Below, one piece after another: positions 9,373-18,771 of a DNA stretch of 64,000 nucleotides; positions within the stretch are counted from its first letter, which is position 1, and each line of letters opens with the position of its first letter. The translations under genes were made by a program, and so were the position numbers. Source of the DNA: Paratissierella segnis (GTDB taxonomy: Bacteria > Bacillota > Clostridia > Tissierellales > Tissierellaceae); contig NZ_JACRTG010000028.1 of assembly GCF_014385195.1 (NCBI RefSeq), positions 17,614 through 81,613 on the forward strand, given 5' to 3'. The notes below the pieces were generated by a model, which was not told the origin of the DNA, did no database searches, and saw only the letters and a list, made by a program, of their open reading frames with translations.

Positions 9373-10080
9373 TTAGATTAAGTTTATTTCTTTAAAACTA
9401 AGATATTTATTATCTCCAATAATAATATGATCCAACACTTTAATCCCTATTAAATTTCCTGCATCAACTAATCTATTAGTAATATTGATATCTTCATTAC
9501 TAGGAGTAGTATCGCCACTGGGATGATTATGTATCAAGATTATTGAGTTGGCATTTCTTTTTATAGCAATTTTAAACACATCCCTCGGATGTACTATTGA
9601 TGCATTTAACGTACCTACTGATACATTTTCAATAGTCAATATCTGATTTTTTGTATCCAGTACTGCGACTTTAAAATATTCTTTGTTTAGGTATCTCATT
9701 TCATCCATCATAAGATCAGCTAAAATATCCGGAGATGTAACCTTAATCTTGTCATGAGTACCAATTTTATTTATTCTTTTACCAATTTCAACAGCAGCTA
9801 ATATTTGTGCAGCTTTGCAACTTCCAATTCCTTTTATCTGAGTTAGCTCTTGGATGGTGGTATCTGCTAAAAAAGCTATTCCTCTATTATCCATATTTAG
9901 AATCCTCTGTGCTAAGTCAATTGCAGTATCCTCTTTGTGACCTGTCCTAATAAGTATTGCAATTAACTCTGCATTTGATAGTGACTGCGGACCATAACTA
10001 TAAAGTTTCTCCCTCGGTCTCTCACTTAAAGGTAAATCTTTAATAGTGTAACCCTTTTCAACCACTTCTGTTTTTTTCAT
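9373..10080 (-). CDS. radC: RadC/JAB-domain protein
   Basis: The protein has 235 residues from ATG 10080, which has AGGTG upstream; a longer frame to 10140 exists but adds an unconserved tail. The N-terminal UPF0758 region (KDLPLSERPREKLYSYGPQS) and a helix-hairpin-helix (LTQIKGIGSCKAAQILAAVE) precede the MPN+/JAMM metal site HNHPSGDTTPSNED near residue 184. RadC was once linked to DNA repair; its real role is unsettled. It is conserved between maf and mreB in Firmicutes, as here. Confidence 0.95.
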   Translation of the reverse strand: MKKTEVVEKGYTIKDLPLSERPREKLYSYGPQSLSNAELIAILIRTGHKEDTAIDLAQRILNMDNRGIAFLADTTIQELTQIKGIGSCKAAQILAAVEIGKRINKIGTHDKIKVTSPDILADLMMDEMRYLNKEYFKVAVLDTKNQILTIENVSVGTLNASIVHPRDVFKIAIKRNANSIILIHNHPSGDTTPSNEDINITNRLVDAGNLIGIKVLDHIIIGDNKYLSFKEINLI

Positions 10081-10166
10081 TAGAGCACCTACTTTTATAA
10101 CGAGATTATAATGATGTTTTTGCTTTTTAACGGGGTACAATATATCAATTACATTTTTTCACCTCG

Positions 10167-10745
10167 TTATAATAAATGAGTATCGAAATACTTGTCTAAA
10201 TAAAAATCTATTTTTGTTAATGGTAAACCAACGACGTTAGAATAGCAACCATCAATTTTTTCCACCAATAGCTCTCCTAAGCCTTGAATACCATATGCAC
10301 CAGCCTTATCTAAAGGTTCTTTAGTCTTTATATAATTTAAAATTCTCTTAGAATCTAATTTTCTAAATTTAACTTTTGTTATTTCATAATCTATAAATTT
10401 TAGGTTTTTGATATCTTGAATTAAAGCTATCCCAGTAATTACTTCATGAGTATTTCCACTTAGTAAAGTTAAAATCTCATATGCGTCTGATTCATCCTTA
10501 GGTTTCCCTAAAATAGAATCCTTATAAACCACTACAGTATCTGCTCCTATCACAATATCATCTTTATAACATTTGCTAATGTTCAAAGCTTTATTGAAAG
10601 CAAGAGACATAGTAATTTGAATCGGATTCTCATCCGGATTTTCTTTTTCATCATATCCGCTCTTTATTACAATGGGATTTAACCTAAATCTCTCTAAAAT
10701 TTCTTTTCTCCTAGGACTACCTGAGGCTAAAATTATTTTGTTCAT
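10167..10745 (-). CDS. maf: Maf-type nucleoside triphosphate pyrophosphatase
   Basis: The 192-residue protein opens with the family signature IILASGSPRRKEIL and has the catalytic-region motifs IGADTVVVYKDSILGKP and DKAGAYGIQGLGELLVEKIDG. Maf proteins hydrolyse non-canonical or modified NTPs (dTTP/UTP and methylated or pseudo-U forms) and have been linked to septum control. The gene precedes radC and mreB, the standard Firmicutes arrangement. Confidence 0.95.
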   Translation of the reverse strand: MNKIILASGSPRRKEILERFRLNPIVIKSGYDEKENPDENPIQITMSLAFNKALNISKCYKDDIVIGADTVVVYKDSILGKPKDESDAYEILTLLSGNTHEVITGIALIQDIKNLKFIDYEITKVKFRKLDSKRILNYIKTKEPLDKAGAYGIQGLGELLVEKIDGCYSNVVGLPLTKIDFYLDKYFDTHLL

Positions 10746-10755
10746 AAAAACCTCC

Positions 10756-11274
10756 TCATTTATAAAAGAGCATTTTGTAATTAGTTTTTAAATTTTTAAC
10801 TATATAAATTGATGCTAGCCCTACAAAATATCCTGTAAACAAACTAACTAACATTAAAAACGGTAAATATGCATAAATCTTCAAATTATGTAGCATAAAG
10901 CTTGCCACAGAAACTTGAGCCGTATTGTGTGCCAATGCTCCAAGAATACTAACACCTATTAAACTAAAAACATTGGACAAATATTTATATGCTATAAACA
11001 TTACAATACAGCTAAATATTGCTCCGGATATGCTATATATAAAACTGGAAACACTTCCTGTGATAAGCATTAGAAGCACACTTTTCAGCATAGAAACTAT
11101 AATTCCGTCTTTAAATCCAAAAACAACCAATGTTACTAATATAACCATATTTGATAGGCCTAATTTAGCGCCCGGTATTGCAATGGGTAAAGGTATAGCT
11201 GACTCTAAAACGCTTAAAGCTAGTCCTATAGCTACTAACAAGGATATAAAAATCATTTTATTCAGTCTTTTCAT
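10756..11274 (-). CDS. Gx transporter family membrane protein (heptaprenyl diphosphate synthase component I-like)
   Basis: The 172-residue protein has five or six predicted membrane helices. The segment ESAIPLPIAIPGAKLGLSN is the diagnostic conserved stretch of the Pfam Hpre_diP_synt_I family, now usually called Gx transporter. This fold resembles the substrate-binding S components of ECF transporters. The gene is very often found next to a NusG-II-domain protein and rnf or mre genes in clostridia, as here. The substrate is unknown; the older prenyl-synthase name is probably misleading. Confidence 0.85.
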   Translation of the reverse strand: MKRLNKMIFISLLVAIGLALSVLESAIPLPIAIPGAKLGLSNMVILVTLVVFGFKDGIIVSMLKSVLLMLITGSVSSFIYSISGAIFSCIVMFIAYKYLSNVFSLIGVSILGALAHNTAQVSVASFMLHNLKIYAYLPFLMLVSLFTGYFVGLASIYIVKNLKTNYKMLFYK

Positions 11275-11287
11275 GCCTTACCTCTTT

Positions 11288-11668
11288 CTAGTGATTCATA
11301 ATGTCAATCTCTGTATCTTCTTCTAAGCCTTTTATTTCGATTACCATCTTGTTTGGTAAACAAACTATAGTTTCGCCAATTCTAGAAATATATCCCTGTT
11401 TTACGTCGATCTTGTCGGGGCAATCCGCTTCAATAACCCTAACCTTCTCATCACCTATTTCAATTAAATTATATCCATATTCAGTTTTTAAAGGTATAGT
11501 AGTTCCTATGATTTTTTTGTCGAAAATTATCTTTTTTACCTCTTTTCCATTGACTTGAACGCTAACGTATTTACTATCATTTGAAAAAGCTTGTTTGTTT
11601 ATATATCCCATGGATAAAAAGCTTAAGATTATAACAAATACAATCAATAATTTGTCGCCTTTGGTCAA
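11288..11668 (-). CDS. NusG domain II-containing protein
   Basis: The 126-residue protein has an N-terminal membrane or signal helix at about residues 6-22, then a small extracytoplasmic beta domain. That domain contains the pattern VRVIEADCPDKIDVKQGYISRIG and CLPNKMVIEI, typical of the NusG_II family (PF07009). Its function is unknown. It is commonly paired with the Gx transporter gene that follows here by 13 bases. The start is TTG at 11668 after AAGGATGAT. It is the first gene after the rnf terminator and probably opens the mre/min transcription unit. Confidence 0.85.
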   Translation of the reverse strand: MTKGDKLLIVFVIILSFLSMGYINKQAFSNDSKYVSVQVNGKEVKKIIFDKKIIGTTIPLKTEYGYNLIEIGDEKVRVIEADCPDKIDVKQGYISRIGETIVCLPNKMVIEIKGLEEDTEIDIMNH

Positions 11669-11710
11669 TTAAATCATCCTTTAATTTGTCTCAAAATTTC
11701 TACATAATAT

Positions 11711-11739
11711 AGTTTATCATTTACACAAGCGATTTACAA
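11711..11739 (-). promoter_or_regulatory. Candidate sigma-A promoter for the NusG-II/mre/min cluster
   Basis: The minus strand reads TTGTAA, 17 bases, TAAACT, between the rnf terminator and the TTG start at 11668. It is judged by eye only. Confidence 0.4.
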
Positions 11740-11751
11740 GACTTAACACAT

Positions 11752-11783
11752 TAAAAAAAGGGCCTATAATAGGCTCTTTTTTT
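11752..11783 (-). terminator. Terminator after rnfB
   Basis: The minus-strand stem GAGCCTA-TTA-TAGGCCC (one A-C mismatch) is followed by TTTTTTT directly after the rnfB stop. The flanking A and T runs make it potentially bidirectional. Confidence 0.75.
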
Positions 11784-12595
11784 TAACTAACTAAACTTTC
11801 TTTTTTTACTACATCAACTATCGTTTTAGTTGGACATTTTTCAACACATATCATACAATTAGTACATTTTTCATAATTTATCTTTGCAAGATTATTCTCA
11901 AAAGTGAAGGCATCTTCAGGACAATTTTTAACACAAATTTTACATCCTATACACCCTATAGAACATTTGCCTCTCACTTCTTTGCCTGTATCTTCACTCT
12001 TGCACATTACAACTGCGTGATTGTCATAAGGTACAAGGTCTATTATCTTCTTAGGACAAATTTCGATACATTTCATGCACGCTGTACATTTTTCTCTATC
12101 GATAACTGCTACTCCATTTATTATTTCAATGGCACCAAATTCGCAAACTTCTTTACATGTTCCACAGCCTAAACAACCATATGAACATCCTTTTTGACCA
12201 TCTGATAATGTAGCTGCTACTCTGCAATCATTAATTCCTTCATAAATATATTTGTCTTTAGCCTTATCACAGTCTCCTTGACATAGAACCGCAGCAACAC
12301 TTTTCTCAACGGAAACTGAATTCACTCCTAAAATTTCAGCAACATGGTCTGCTACTTTTTGCCCTCCTATAGAACAAGCATTGGCCGGAGCCTTCCCTTC
12401 AAAAAGGGCATTTGCAAGTCCTTGACACCCCGGATATCCGCAAGCGCCACAGTTAGCGCCCGGAAGAGCAGACAATAAGGCATCTACCATTGGGTCCACT
12501 TCCACAGCAAATGCCTTGGAAGCAAAAGCTAACAATAATCCAAACAGCAATCCTAATCCTCCCAGAACTGCTATTGGAATTAAAATATCTAACAT
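11783..12595 (-). CDS. rnfB: Rnf electron transport complex subunit RnfB
   Basis: The 270-residue protein has an N-terminal membrane helix. The 4Fe-4S domain CGACGYPGCQGLANAL follows at about residues 47-62. Several ferredoxin-type CxxCxxCxxxC clusters come next, for example CLGCGTCKEVC, CTACMKCIEIC, CIGCKICVKNC and CTNCMICVEKC. RnfB is the likely ferredoxin-docking subunit of the Na+/H+-translocating ferredoxin:NAD+ oxidoreductase. It is last in rnfCDGEAB and is followed by a terminator. The cluster-rich C-terminus matches clostridial RnfB, which is longer than the proteobacterial form. Confidence 0.96.
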   Translation of the reverse strand: MLDILIPIAVLGGLGLLFGLLLAFASKAFAVEVDPMVDALLSALPGANCGACGYPGCQGLANALFEGKAPANACSIGGQKVADHVAEILGVNSVSVEKSVAAVLCQGDCDKAKDKYIYEGINDCRVAATLSDGQKGCSYGCLGCGTCKEVCEFGAIEIINGVAVIDREKCTACMKCIEICPKKIIDLVPYDNHAVVMCKSEDTGKEVRGKCSIGCIGCKICVKNCPEDAFTFENNLAKINYEKCTNCMICVEKCPTKTIVDVVKKESLVS

Positions 12596-12607
12596 CGTCT
12601 ATCCCCC

Positions 12608-13180
12608 CTAAATAAGTCCAGCAAAGCCTTGAAAGGCTATGGACATCAATCCGGCAGCAACCAACGCAATCGGAAAGCCTGTAAGTGCTTCTGGAATATC
12701 TGCAATTTCAAGTTTTTCTCTTATACCTGCCATAAGTACCAACGCCAAAAAGAATCCTAATGCCGCTCCTGCTGAATTTACAATTGTTTCAATTAAATTT
12801 AACCCTTCTTGAATATTTAAAATTGCAACTCCCAGAACTATGCAGTTTGTTGTAATCAACGGAAGATATACTCCCATTGCATTATATAATGTAGGACTCA
12901 TTTTCTTGATAAATAATTCAACAAATTGAACCAATGATGCGATTACTAATATAAAAACAATAGTTTGTAAATATCCCAGTCCCAGTAAATCCAAAATATA
13001 TTTTTGAATAATATAGGTTATAATACCTGCTAAGGTTGTGACAAACGTTACAGCTATCCCCATACCTGTGGCTGTTTCCATCTTATTAGATACTCCTAGA
13101 AAAGGACATGTACCTAAAAATCTGGCAAATACAAAGTTATTTACAAATACTGTTGAAATTATTATTGTCAACAAATTCAT
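12608..13180 (-). CDS. rnfA: Rnf electron transport complex subunit RnfA
   Basis: The 190-residue integral membrane protein has six predicted helices. The N-terminus NNFVFARFLGTCPFLGVSNK carries the conserved cysteine that, with its RnfE counterpart, binds an intramembrane iron site. RnfA and RnfE are homologous, arranged head to tail in the membrane, and form part of the electron and ion path. The gene lies between rnfE and rnfB. Confidence 0.96.
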   Translation of the reverse strand: MNLLTIIISTVFVNNFVFARFLGTCPFLGVSNKMETATGMGIAVTFVTTLAGIITYIIQKYILDLLGLGYLQTIVFILVIASLVQFVELFIKKMSPTLYNAMGVYLPLITTNCIVLGVAILNIQEGLNLIETIVNSAGAALGFFLALVLMAGIREKLEIADIPEALTGFPIALVAAGLMSIAFQGFAGLI

Positions 13181-13208
13181 TTAAATTTTTCCTCCTTTTC
13201 TAATCGTA

Positions 13209-13808
13209 TTAATCTGTAGCTTTTTTCTTACTAATTATCTTAAATAATGCTATAAATATTGCTAAAAGTATAAAAGCTCCCGGTGGCGCCACAAATACAG
13301 CTGCCGGTTTGAAGTTCTCTCCAAATAACGGAATTCCAAAGAATGTACCCGCACCTATCAGCTCTCTCACTATAGCAAGTATTGTAATGGTTAAAGTATA
13401 TCCTAAACCCATACCAAGCCCGTCAACTATTGATTCCAAAGGATTGTGCGTATATGCAAAAGACTCTGCTCTTGCCAATATAATACAGTTAACAACGATC
13501 AACGGTAAAAAGATACCTAAAGCTTGATATAAAGGTTGTAAAAAAGCCTTCATGAACATTTCCACCATAGTTACGAAAGTAGCCACAACAACTATAAATA
13601 TTGGAATACGAATCTTGTCCGGTGTAAACTTTCTTATAAGTGATACAACAAAATTAGAGCATACTAAAACGAAAATAACCGACAATCCCATTCCCAAACT
13701 ATTTTTAGCATTATTACTTATTGCCAATACGGAACATAGTCCAACTAATTGTACTAGAACCGGATTTTCATTGAAAATACCATTTTTAAATATTTTAAAT
13801 AAATTCAT
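13209..13808 (-). CDS. rnfE: Rnf electron transport complex subunit RnfE
   Basis: The 199-residue membrane protein is homologous to RnfA and NqrD. It has the conserved NENPVLVQLVGLCSVLAISN N-terminus and several helices, including VVNCIILARAESFAYTHNP with the second conserved half-site. It lies in the order rnfG-rnfE-rnfA. The last residues (KKKATD) are cytoplasmic. Confidence 0.95.
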   Translation of the reverse strand: MNLFKIFKNGIFNENPVLVQLVGLCSVLAISNNAKNSLGMGLSVIFVLVCSNFVVSLIRKFTPDKIRIPIFIVVVATFVTMVEMFMKAFLQPLYQALGIFLPLIVVNCIILARAESFAYTHNPLESIVDGLGMGLGYTLTITILAIVRELIGAGTFFGIPLFGENFKPAAVFVAPPGAFILLAIFIALFKIISKKKATD

Positions 13809-13824
13809 GATTACACCTCCATTC

Positions 13825-14400
13825 CTAGTTTAGAAAATTATCAACAAATGCTTCTCTAGCGCCATTGATACCTGCTAGAACGCCTTTTGTTGATACAGTA
13901 GCACCTGATATAAGTAAGACTTCATTGTCAGCGGATGGCGCCTCTGAAGGAACTAATTCATTTGCACTGTTCTTTCCGGTAAATGAGCCTCTAAATGGTT
14001 CTTCTTCAATCTTCCCACCTAGGTTTGGAGTCTCTCCATGTTCAACTACTTTAATTCCAGCTATTGTTCCATCCATGTTAAACCCTGAAACCGCTACTAT
14101 ATCTCCGCCATATCCATTAGATACTGTTTTAAAAGCATACCCAATGATTTCTTCACCTTTTTTAACTTCATATATTTCTTTTATAAAGCTGTTGTTTGAC
14201 ATTATATCAGCTAATAAAGCTTCATCAACAGCAACCATATCATCTGCTTCAGGAAAAAATTCTCCAAAAGCACCCATGCTGCCTTCTTTTTCAATCTCAG
14301 CTATAATTGGGGCTGTTATGCTGTTGGATACGGCTAATACTCCTCCGGAAATTGCACATACCAACAACAACACTAATCCCAATTTTAAAGTTTCATTCAT
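13825..14400 (-). CDS. rnfG: Rnf electron transport complex subunit RnfG (covalent FMN subunit)
   Basis: The 191-residue protein has an N-terminal membrane helix and an extracytoplasmic FMN-binding domain. The flavinylation motif SGATVST lies near residue 167, where FMN is attached to the second threonine through a phosphoester bond. Upstream conserved elements are GYGGDIVAVSGFN and EHGETPNLGGKI. RnfG passes electrons between RnfD flavin and the other cofactors. Its stop codon directly abuts the neighbouring gene, suggesting coupled translation with rnfD. Confidence 0.95.
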   Translation of the reverse strand: MNETLKLGLVLLLVCAISGGVLAVSNSITAPIIAEIEKEGSMGAFGEFFPEADDMVAVDEALLADIMSNNSFIKEIYEVKKGEEIIGYAFKTVSNGYGGDIVAVSGFNMDGTIAGIKVVEHGETPNLGGKIEEEPFRGSFTGKNSANELVPSEAPSADNEVLLISGATVSTKGVLAGINGAREAFVDNFLN

Positions 14401-15366
14401 CTATTTTACCTCCCCAAACACTTTAGGTTGAGTCCATCTTTCGATTAAAGGAGCAAAAACATTCATAATAAGGATAGAATATGAAACTCCTTCAGGCATT
14501 GAACCCTTAACCCTTATTAATGCAGTTAAAAGACCGCAACCTACAGCAAAAATTATTCTACCTATTGGCGTTACCGGGGTTGTCGCATAATCAGTGGCCA
14601 TAAAGAAAGCGCCAAGAATCAATCCTCCGCCCAATACATGATATAAAATACTGTTTGCATCTACACCAAAGATTGCCAGCATAACACAAGTACTTGCAAT
14701 GTATATAACAGGGATTTTCCAATCTATAACTTTTCTTACTATAAGATAAACGGCTCCTATCAAAAGCAATATCGCTGAAGTTTCACCAAGTACTCCACCT
14801 ATATCACCAATTAACATTCTTTGTATTGATGGTAAAGATCCGCCTCCTGTCTTTAATACTGTTAATGGAGTTGCAGAACTAATTCCATCCGGATTTATAT
14901 AATTAGTCATAATACCGGGCCACGATGCTACCAAAGCAGCTCTAGCTCCCAATGCCGGGTTCATAAAATTGTGTCCAATGCCACCGAAGAATTCTTTAAC
15001 GATTATGATTGCAAAACCGGCACCAAATACCGCTATCCACCATGGTGCATTTGCAGGTAAATTAAAGGCAATTAAAATACCCGTTACAACTGCACTTAAG
15101 TCTCTCACCTTAATATCCTTTTTAAATAATTTTTGAATACCTGCCTCAAATGCTACAGCAGAAATAATTGATACCAATAATAATTTTAAAGCGTTAAATT
15201 TAAAGAAGTAAATACTGCCAATCATCGCAGGTGTCAAGGCAATAATTACATCCAACATAATCCTACTAACTGATTCATTTGATCTTAAATGAGGTGTTTG
15301 CGATACAAGCAACTTGTCATCTAAAACAATTGTACCAGAATTAGGATCAATACTTCTTCCTTCCAT
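14401..15366 (-). CDS. rnfD: Rnf electron transport complex subunit RnfD (covalent FMN subunit)
   Basis: The 321-residue membrane protein has eight to ten helices and belongs to the NqrB/RnfD family. The segment DGISSATPLTVLKTG carries the S(T)xATPL flavinylation threonine. The FGGIGHNFMNPALGARAAL stretch is highly conserved in the family. RnfD is thought to carry flavin and form part of the ion channel. It is the second gene of the operon, 18 bases after rnfC. Confidence 0.95.
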   Translation of the reverse strand: MEGRSIDPNSGTIVLDDKLLVSQTPHLRSNESVSRIMLDVIIALTPAMIGSIYFFKFNALKLLLVSIISAVAFEAGIQKLFKKDIKVRDLSAVVTGILIAFNLPANAPWWIAVFGAGFAIIIVKEFFGGIGHNFMNPALGARAALVASWPGIMTNYINPDGISSATPLTVLKTGGGSLPSIQRMLIGDIGGVLGETSAILLLIGAVYLIVRKVIDWKIPVIYIASTCVMLAIFGVDANSILYHVLGGGLILGAFFMATDYATTPVTPIGRIIFAVGCGLLTALIRVKGSMPEGVSYSILIMNVFAPLIERWTQPKVFGEVK

Positions 15367-15384
15367 TTAAATTTCCTCCTAACA

Positions 15385-16713
15385 TTATGATTTTTTTCTT
15401 CTGGATTTAATTTCATGTTTAGCATGTTTAATCGATTCAGTCAATGGTCTTTTTGCAGGGCACACATATGAACATGCACCGCATTCTATACAAGCAGTTG
15501 CATTATACTTTTCAGCTTCATCGAAATTATTTTTCAAAGAGTAGGCACTAATAAACAAAGGCTGCAGTCCTACTGAACAAACTTCAAGGCATTTCCCGCA
15601 CCTGATGCATTCGGAAATAGGCTGAGGTTTAGACTCCTCATCTGTAAGCACTATTATACCACTGGTACATTTAGTTACAGGCGTATCGAGAGTAAATTGT
15701 GCTGTACCCGTCATCGGACCTCCGGCTATAATCTTTCCAGGTTTACCATTGAATCCACCACATTGTTCTATCAGATCTCCTATGGTTGTCCCCACTTTTA
15801 CCAATAAGTTCTTAGGCTCTTTGATGCCACTTCCTGTAACGGTCACAACTCTTTCATATAAAGGCTTGCCTTCCAATATGGCTTCTGCTATTGCGTACGC
15901 GGTTGCAACATTATTTACCACAACACCGACATCTTTGCAGCGTCCGCCTTGAGGTACTGTTTTCCCTGTAATAGCATATACCATTCGATAAGAATCCCCT
16001 TGAGGAAATTTTGTTTTTAAATTTGCTAGTTTAATATTGCTTCCCTCGGGTATAACTTTACTGAAAGCATTTATGGCATCCATTTTATTATTTTCTATAC
16101 CTATAAAACCATTTTTAGATTCCGTATATTTCATTAATACTTTAAGACCATATATGATTTTTTCGCTTCCTTCCAGCATCAATCTATGGTCACACGTTAG
16201 ATATGGTTCGCATTCAGCTCCATTTAGTATTACCTCATCTACTTTTTTTTCATCAGATTTGACTATTTTTGCATGACAAGGAAATGCTGCTCCACCAAGT
16301 CCAACAATTCCGGCTTCCCTGATGATGTCAAAAATCTCTTCAGAAGTCAATGAATCTAAATCACCTTTAGGTTTCACTGATTCGAAAAGTTCGTTTTGAC
16401 CATCGGATTCAATAACTATACATTCGGATTTCTTCCCGGTTGGTATATACATTGTTGTTATGCTTTTAACAACTCCTGACACACTTGAATGAACTGGTGC
16501 GGATACAAAAGCCTTTGAATCCCCAATCTTTTGACCAACTTTCACTTGGTCACCAACTTTTACTAAAGATTCACAAGGAGCTCCTACATTTTGATGCAAT
16601 GGAATAAATACCATTTTCGGATCATTTGCCCTCTCAATGGCCTTATCCTTTGTCAACTCCTTATGATCTGGAATATGAATACCTCCCTTAAACGTGAGAT
16701 TATCAAGTCTCAT
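15385..16713 (-). CDS. rnfC: Rnf electron transport complex subunit RnfC (NADH-binding)
   Basis: The 442-residue protein has an N-terminal barrel-sandwich region (VKVGDQVKVGQKIG). The Complex I 51-kDa-like FMN/NADH-binding domain includes AGIVGLGGAAFPCHAK and LNGAECEPYLTCDHRLM. Two 4Fe-4S motifs, CIRCGKCLEVC and CIECGACSYVC, lie near the C-terminus. RnfC takes or delivers electrons at NAD. It is the first gene of rnfCDGEAB, with AGAGGTGG before the ATG. The complex couples ferredoxin oxidation by NAD+ to ion export, the main energy-conserving device of many anaerobes. Confidence 0.97.
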   Translation of the reverse strand: MRLDNLTFKGGIHIPDHKELTKDKAIERANDPKMVFIPLHQNVGAPCESLVKVGDQVKVGQKIGDSKAFVSAPVHSSVSGVVKSITTMYIPTGKKSECIVIESDGQNELFESVKPKGDLDSLTSEEIFDIIREAGIVGLGGAAFPCHAKIVKSDEKKVDEVILNGAECEPYLTCDHRLMLEGSEKIIYGLKVLMKYTESKNGFIGIENNKMDAINAFSKVIPEGSNIKLANLKTKFPQGDSYRMVYAITGKTVPQGGRCKDVGVVVNNVATAYAIAEAILEGKPLYERVVTVTGSGIKEPKNLLVKVGTTIGDLIEQCGGFNGKPGKIIAGGPMTGTAQFTLDTPVTKCTSGIIVLTDEESKPQPISECIRCGKCLEVCSVGLQPLFISAYSLKNNFDEAEKYNATACIECGACSYVCPAKRPLTESIKHAKHEIKSRRKKS

Positions 16714-16856
16714 TCATTCCACCTCTTCTATTTATTTTTGAGCATAAAATAATTAAGCTTTAAAAAAGCCTAATACTATGTTTATATTATAACATTAAAT
16801 TATAAAGATGTATATACGAAAGGTTCTAAATAAAATACGCTTTTATATAACATAAA

Positions 16857-16899
16857 AATCAGGTTGAAGAAGCAATAACACATCTTTTTCAACCTGATT
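16857..16899 (-). terminator. Terminator downstream of tRNA-Leu(GAG)
   Basis: The minus-strand stem AATCAGGTTGAA pairs with TTCAACCTGATT across a loop of about 19 bases and is followed by TTTAT. It begins five bases after the tRNA CCA end. Confidence 0.6.
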
Positions 16900-16903
16900 A
16901 ATT

Positions 16904-16990
16904 TGGTGCAGGAGAAGGGACTCGAACCCTCACGCTTTTTAAGGCAATAGCCCCTCAAACTATCGTGTCTACCAGTTCCACCACCCCTGC
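16904..16990 (-). tRNA. tRNA-Leu (anticodon GAG)
   Basis: This is an 87-base class II tRNA. The acceptor GCAGGGG pairs with the 3' strand ending CTCCTGC, and the discriminator A and CCA are encoded. The anticodon stem ATAGT/GCTAT encloses the loop TTGAGGG, giving GAG. The variable arm and the T-loop GGTTCGAGTCC are present. A promoter lies just upstream. Confidence 0.95.
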
Positions 16991-17006
16991 AAAAGACCTA
17001 ATTAAT

Positions 17007-17034
17007 ATTATAAACAATTTTAAAAAATATACAA
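17007..17034 (-). promoter_or_regulatory. Sigma-A promoter of tRNA-Leu(GAG)
   Basis: The minus strand reads TTGTAT, 16 bases, TATAAT, ending 16 bases before the tRNA 5' end. Confidence 0.6.
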
Positions 17035-17037
17035 GAT

Positions 17038-18762
17038 TTATTCCGCAGATGTAGTCAGTACACATCGTTCCAATCCTTTATAAAGGTTGAAGAATGATGG
17101 AGTCAAATCCCCTACAATAGATGAATCCACAAGTATTGCACTATTGTCAAAGAAAAGAGAAATGTTTGGAATATCCTCTATTACATATTTTTGAAGTTTT
17201 TCATATTGAGCGACTTTGCCTTCTCTATCAAATGACATATTTGCTTCAATTAGCAAATTGTCCATAGTTTCATTTTTATACCTTGAAAAATTACTTAATT
17301 TACTTGCATCGCTCATGTATAAAAATGAAAGTTCAGGAATAACAGACATTTGCCAGCCGGTTAGGACTATATCAAAATTTCCTGAGTCCAATATATTAGC
17401 TATTCTATCAACTTCATTTGTCCTCATTTCCTCAGTTATATTATCCATATAGCTTGTATCAAAATCAAGAACAATGTTGATTCCTATTTCTTTTAAATCA
17501 TCTTTTATCATTTCTGCCATCTTTGTTCTATAGGGATTAAAAGAGTTGGTTGTAAGTCGAAATGATAATTTATTGCCATCTTCACCCTCCAGTATATTAT
17601 CTCCATCTATATCCCTAAATCCTGCAGAATTCAATATTTTTTTCGCAAGTTCCGAATTGTACCCATAATAATTAGCAACATTTGATATTAACCATGACTG
17701 CGGATGAATCGGAACGTCAATTTGAGTTCCATGACCTAATAATACTTTGCTTATTATATCTTGGCGGTTAATCCCATAATAAATAGCTTTCCTAATCTCC
17801 AAACCTTTATCATTAGAGAAAACTTCTTTATCAAAATTGAACCCTAAAAACTCATAATTGTTGGAAAGATACTCAATTACATTTATACGGTTGTTGTTTT
17901 TATATTTATCCCAGTCTACTCCACTGGCTTTTGCCAAACTTATCTGCCCTGTTTCAAAAGATGTCAATATCAGTTCTTCATCTTCCAATACCTTTCCTAC
18001 AACAGTATCTATGCCGGGTTTTCCTTCTCGATAGTTATCATAAGCTTTTAGAGTTATACTTTTAAATTTATCATAGCTTTCATATTTAAAAGGTCCTGTC
18101 CCTATTGGAATATAATTATCCATATCTAATGCATTTTTATATCCTTGATTCTTATTTTTATTGTCAAAAATATGTTTGGCAATTATAGGAAAAGTCAATA
18201 TTTCTAAGCTGTTGCTAAATCCACCGCTAAAAAAAATATCAAGATTATATTCATCAATAACTTTAACATCTATTATCTTATTTACGTCTTGAGTGCCAAT
18301 TAAACCAACTGAGTCAGAAATCATCTTCTTATAAATTGTATTATTATCAGCATATTTTAGGGTATTGATAGTAAATAACACATCTTCTGATGTAAATTTT
18401 TCCCCATCATGCCAATATACATTATCATTCAATTTTATGGATACTTTTTTCCCTTCATTATCTATAGTGTAGGCAGATGCTAACTGAGGAACAGGTTTTA
18501 AATTTTCGTCAAAGTCAAACAATCCCTCAAATATCAATTTACTAAAGTAAAAATAGTAAACATTTTCTGTAATCAAGGGATTTAATGTGCTAAAATTTGT
18601 CAACGGTAATATGACTTGTCCAGATCCAGTAATCAAATAATTAAGCTCCTCTTGTTTATTGTCTATATCCACCACTTCTTTATCATTATCATAATCACAA
18701 GAAGTTATAAAACTTGAAATTAGGCATATTATTAATAAAATTGTTATTCGTTTTGATTTCAT
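17038..18762 (-). CDS. ABC transporter substrate-binding lipoprotein, family 5 (oligopeptide-binding type)
   Basis: The 574-residue protein has a lipoprotein signal peptide with lipobox ITSC and the lipidated Cys at residue 22. The mature part is a solute-binding protein family 5 domain. This shows in the segment PQLASAYTIDNEGKKVSIKL, in the VYWHDGEKFTSEDVLFTINT signature at about residues 117-136, and in the NFDIVLTGWQ region near the C-terminus. Such proteins deliver oligopeptides or nickel chelates to Opp/Dpp-type permeases. No permease or ATPase gene is adjacent, so it may serve a transporter encoded elsewhere. It is nine bases downstream of the lytic transglycosylase gene and probably co-transcribed. 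Confidence 0.88.
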   Translation of the reverse strand: MKSKRITILLIICLISSFITSCDYDNDKEVVDIDNKQEELNYLITGSGQVILPLTNFSTLNPLITENVYYFYFSKLIFEGLFDFDENLKPVPQLASAYTIDNEGKKVSIKLNDNVYWHDGEKFTSEDVLFTINTLKYADNNTIYKKMISDSVGLIGTQDVNKIIDVKVIDEYNLDIFFSGGFSNSLEILTFPIIAKHIFDNKNKNQGYKNALDMDNYIPIGTGPFKYESYDKFKSITLKAYDNYREGKPGIDTVVGKVLEDEELILTSFETGQISLAKASGVDWDKYKNNNRINVIEYLSNNYEFLGFNFDKEVFSNDKGLEIRKAIYYGINRQDIISKVLLGHGTQIDVPIHPQSWLISNVANYYGYNSELAKKILNSAGFRDIDGDNILEGEDGNKLSFRLTTNSFNPYRTKMAEMIKDDLKEIGINIVLDFDTSYMDNITEEMRTNEVDRIANILDSGNFDIVLTGWQMSVIPELSFLYMSDASKLSNFSRYKNETMDNLLIEANMSFDREGKVAQYEKLQKYVIEDIPNISLFFDNSAILVDSSIVGDLTPSFFNLYKGLERCVLTTSAE

Positions 18763-18771
18763 ATGATCCCC

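Noticed and set aside
13865..14431. Plus-strand 188-codon frame
   Set aside because: Antisense to rnfG with no ribosome site and a Ser/Pro-rich shadow composition.
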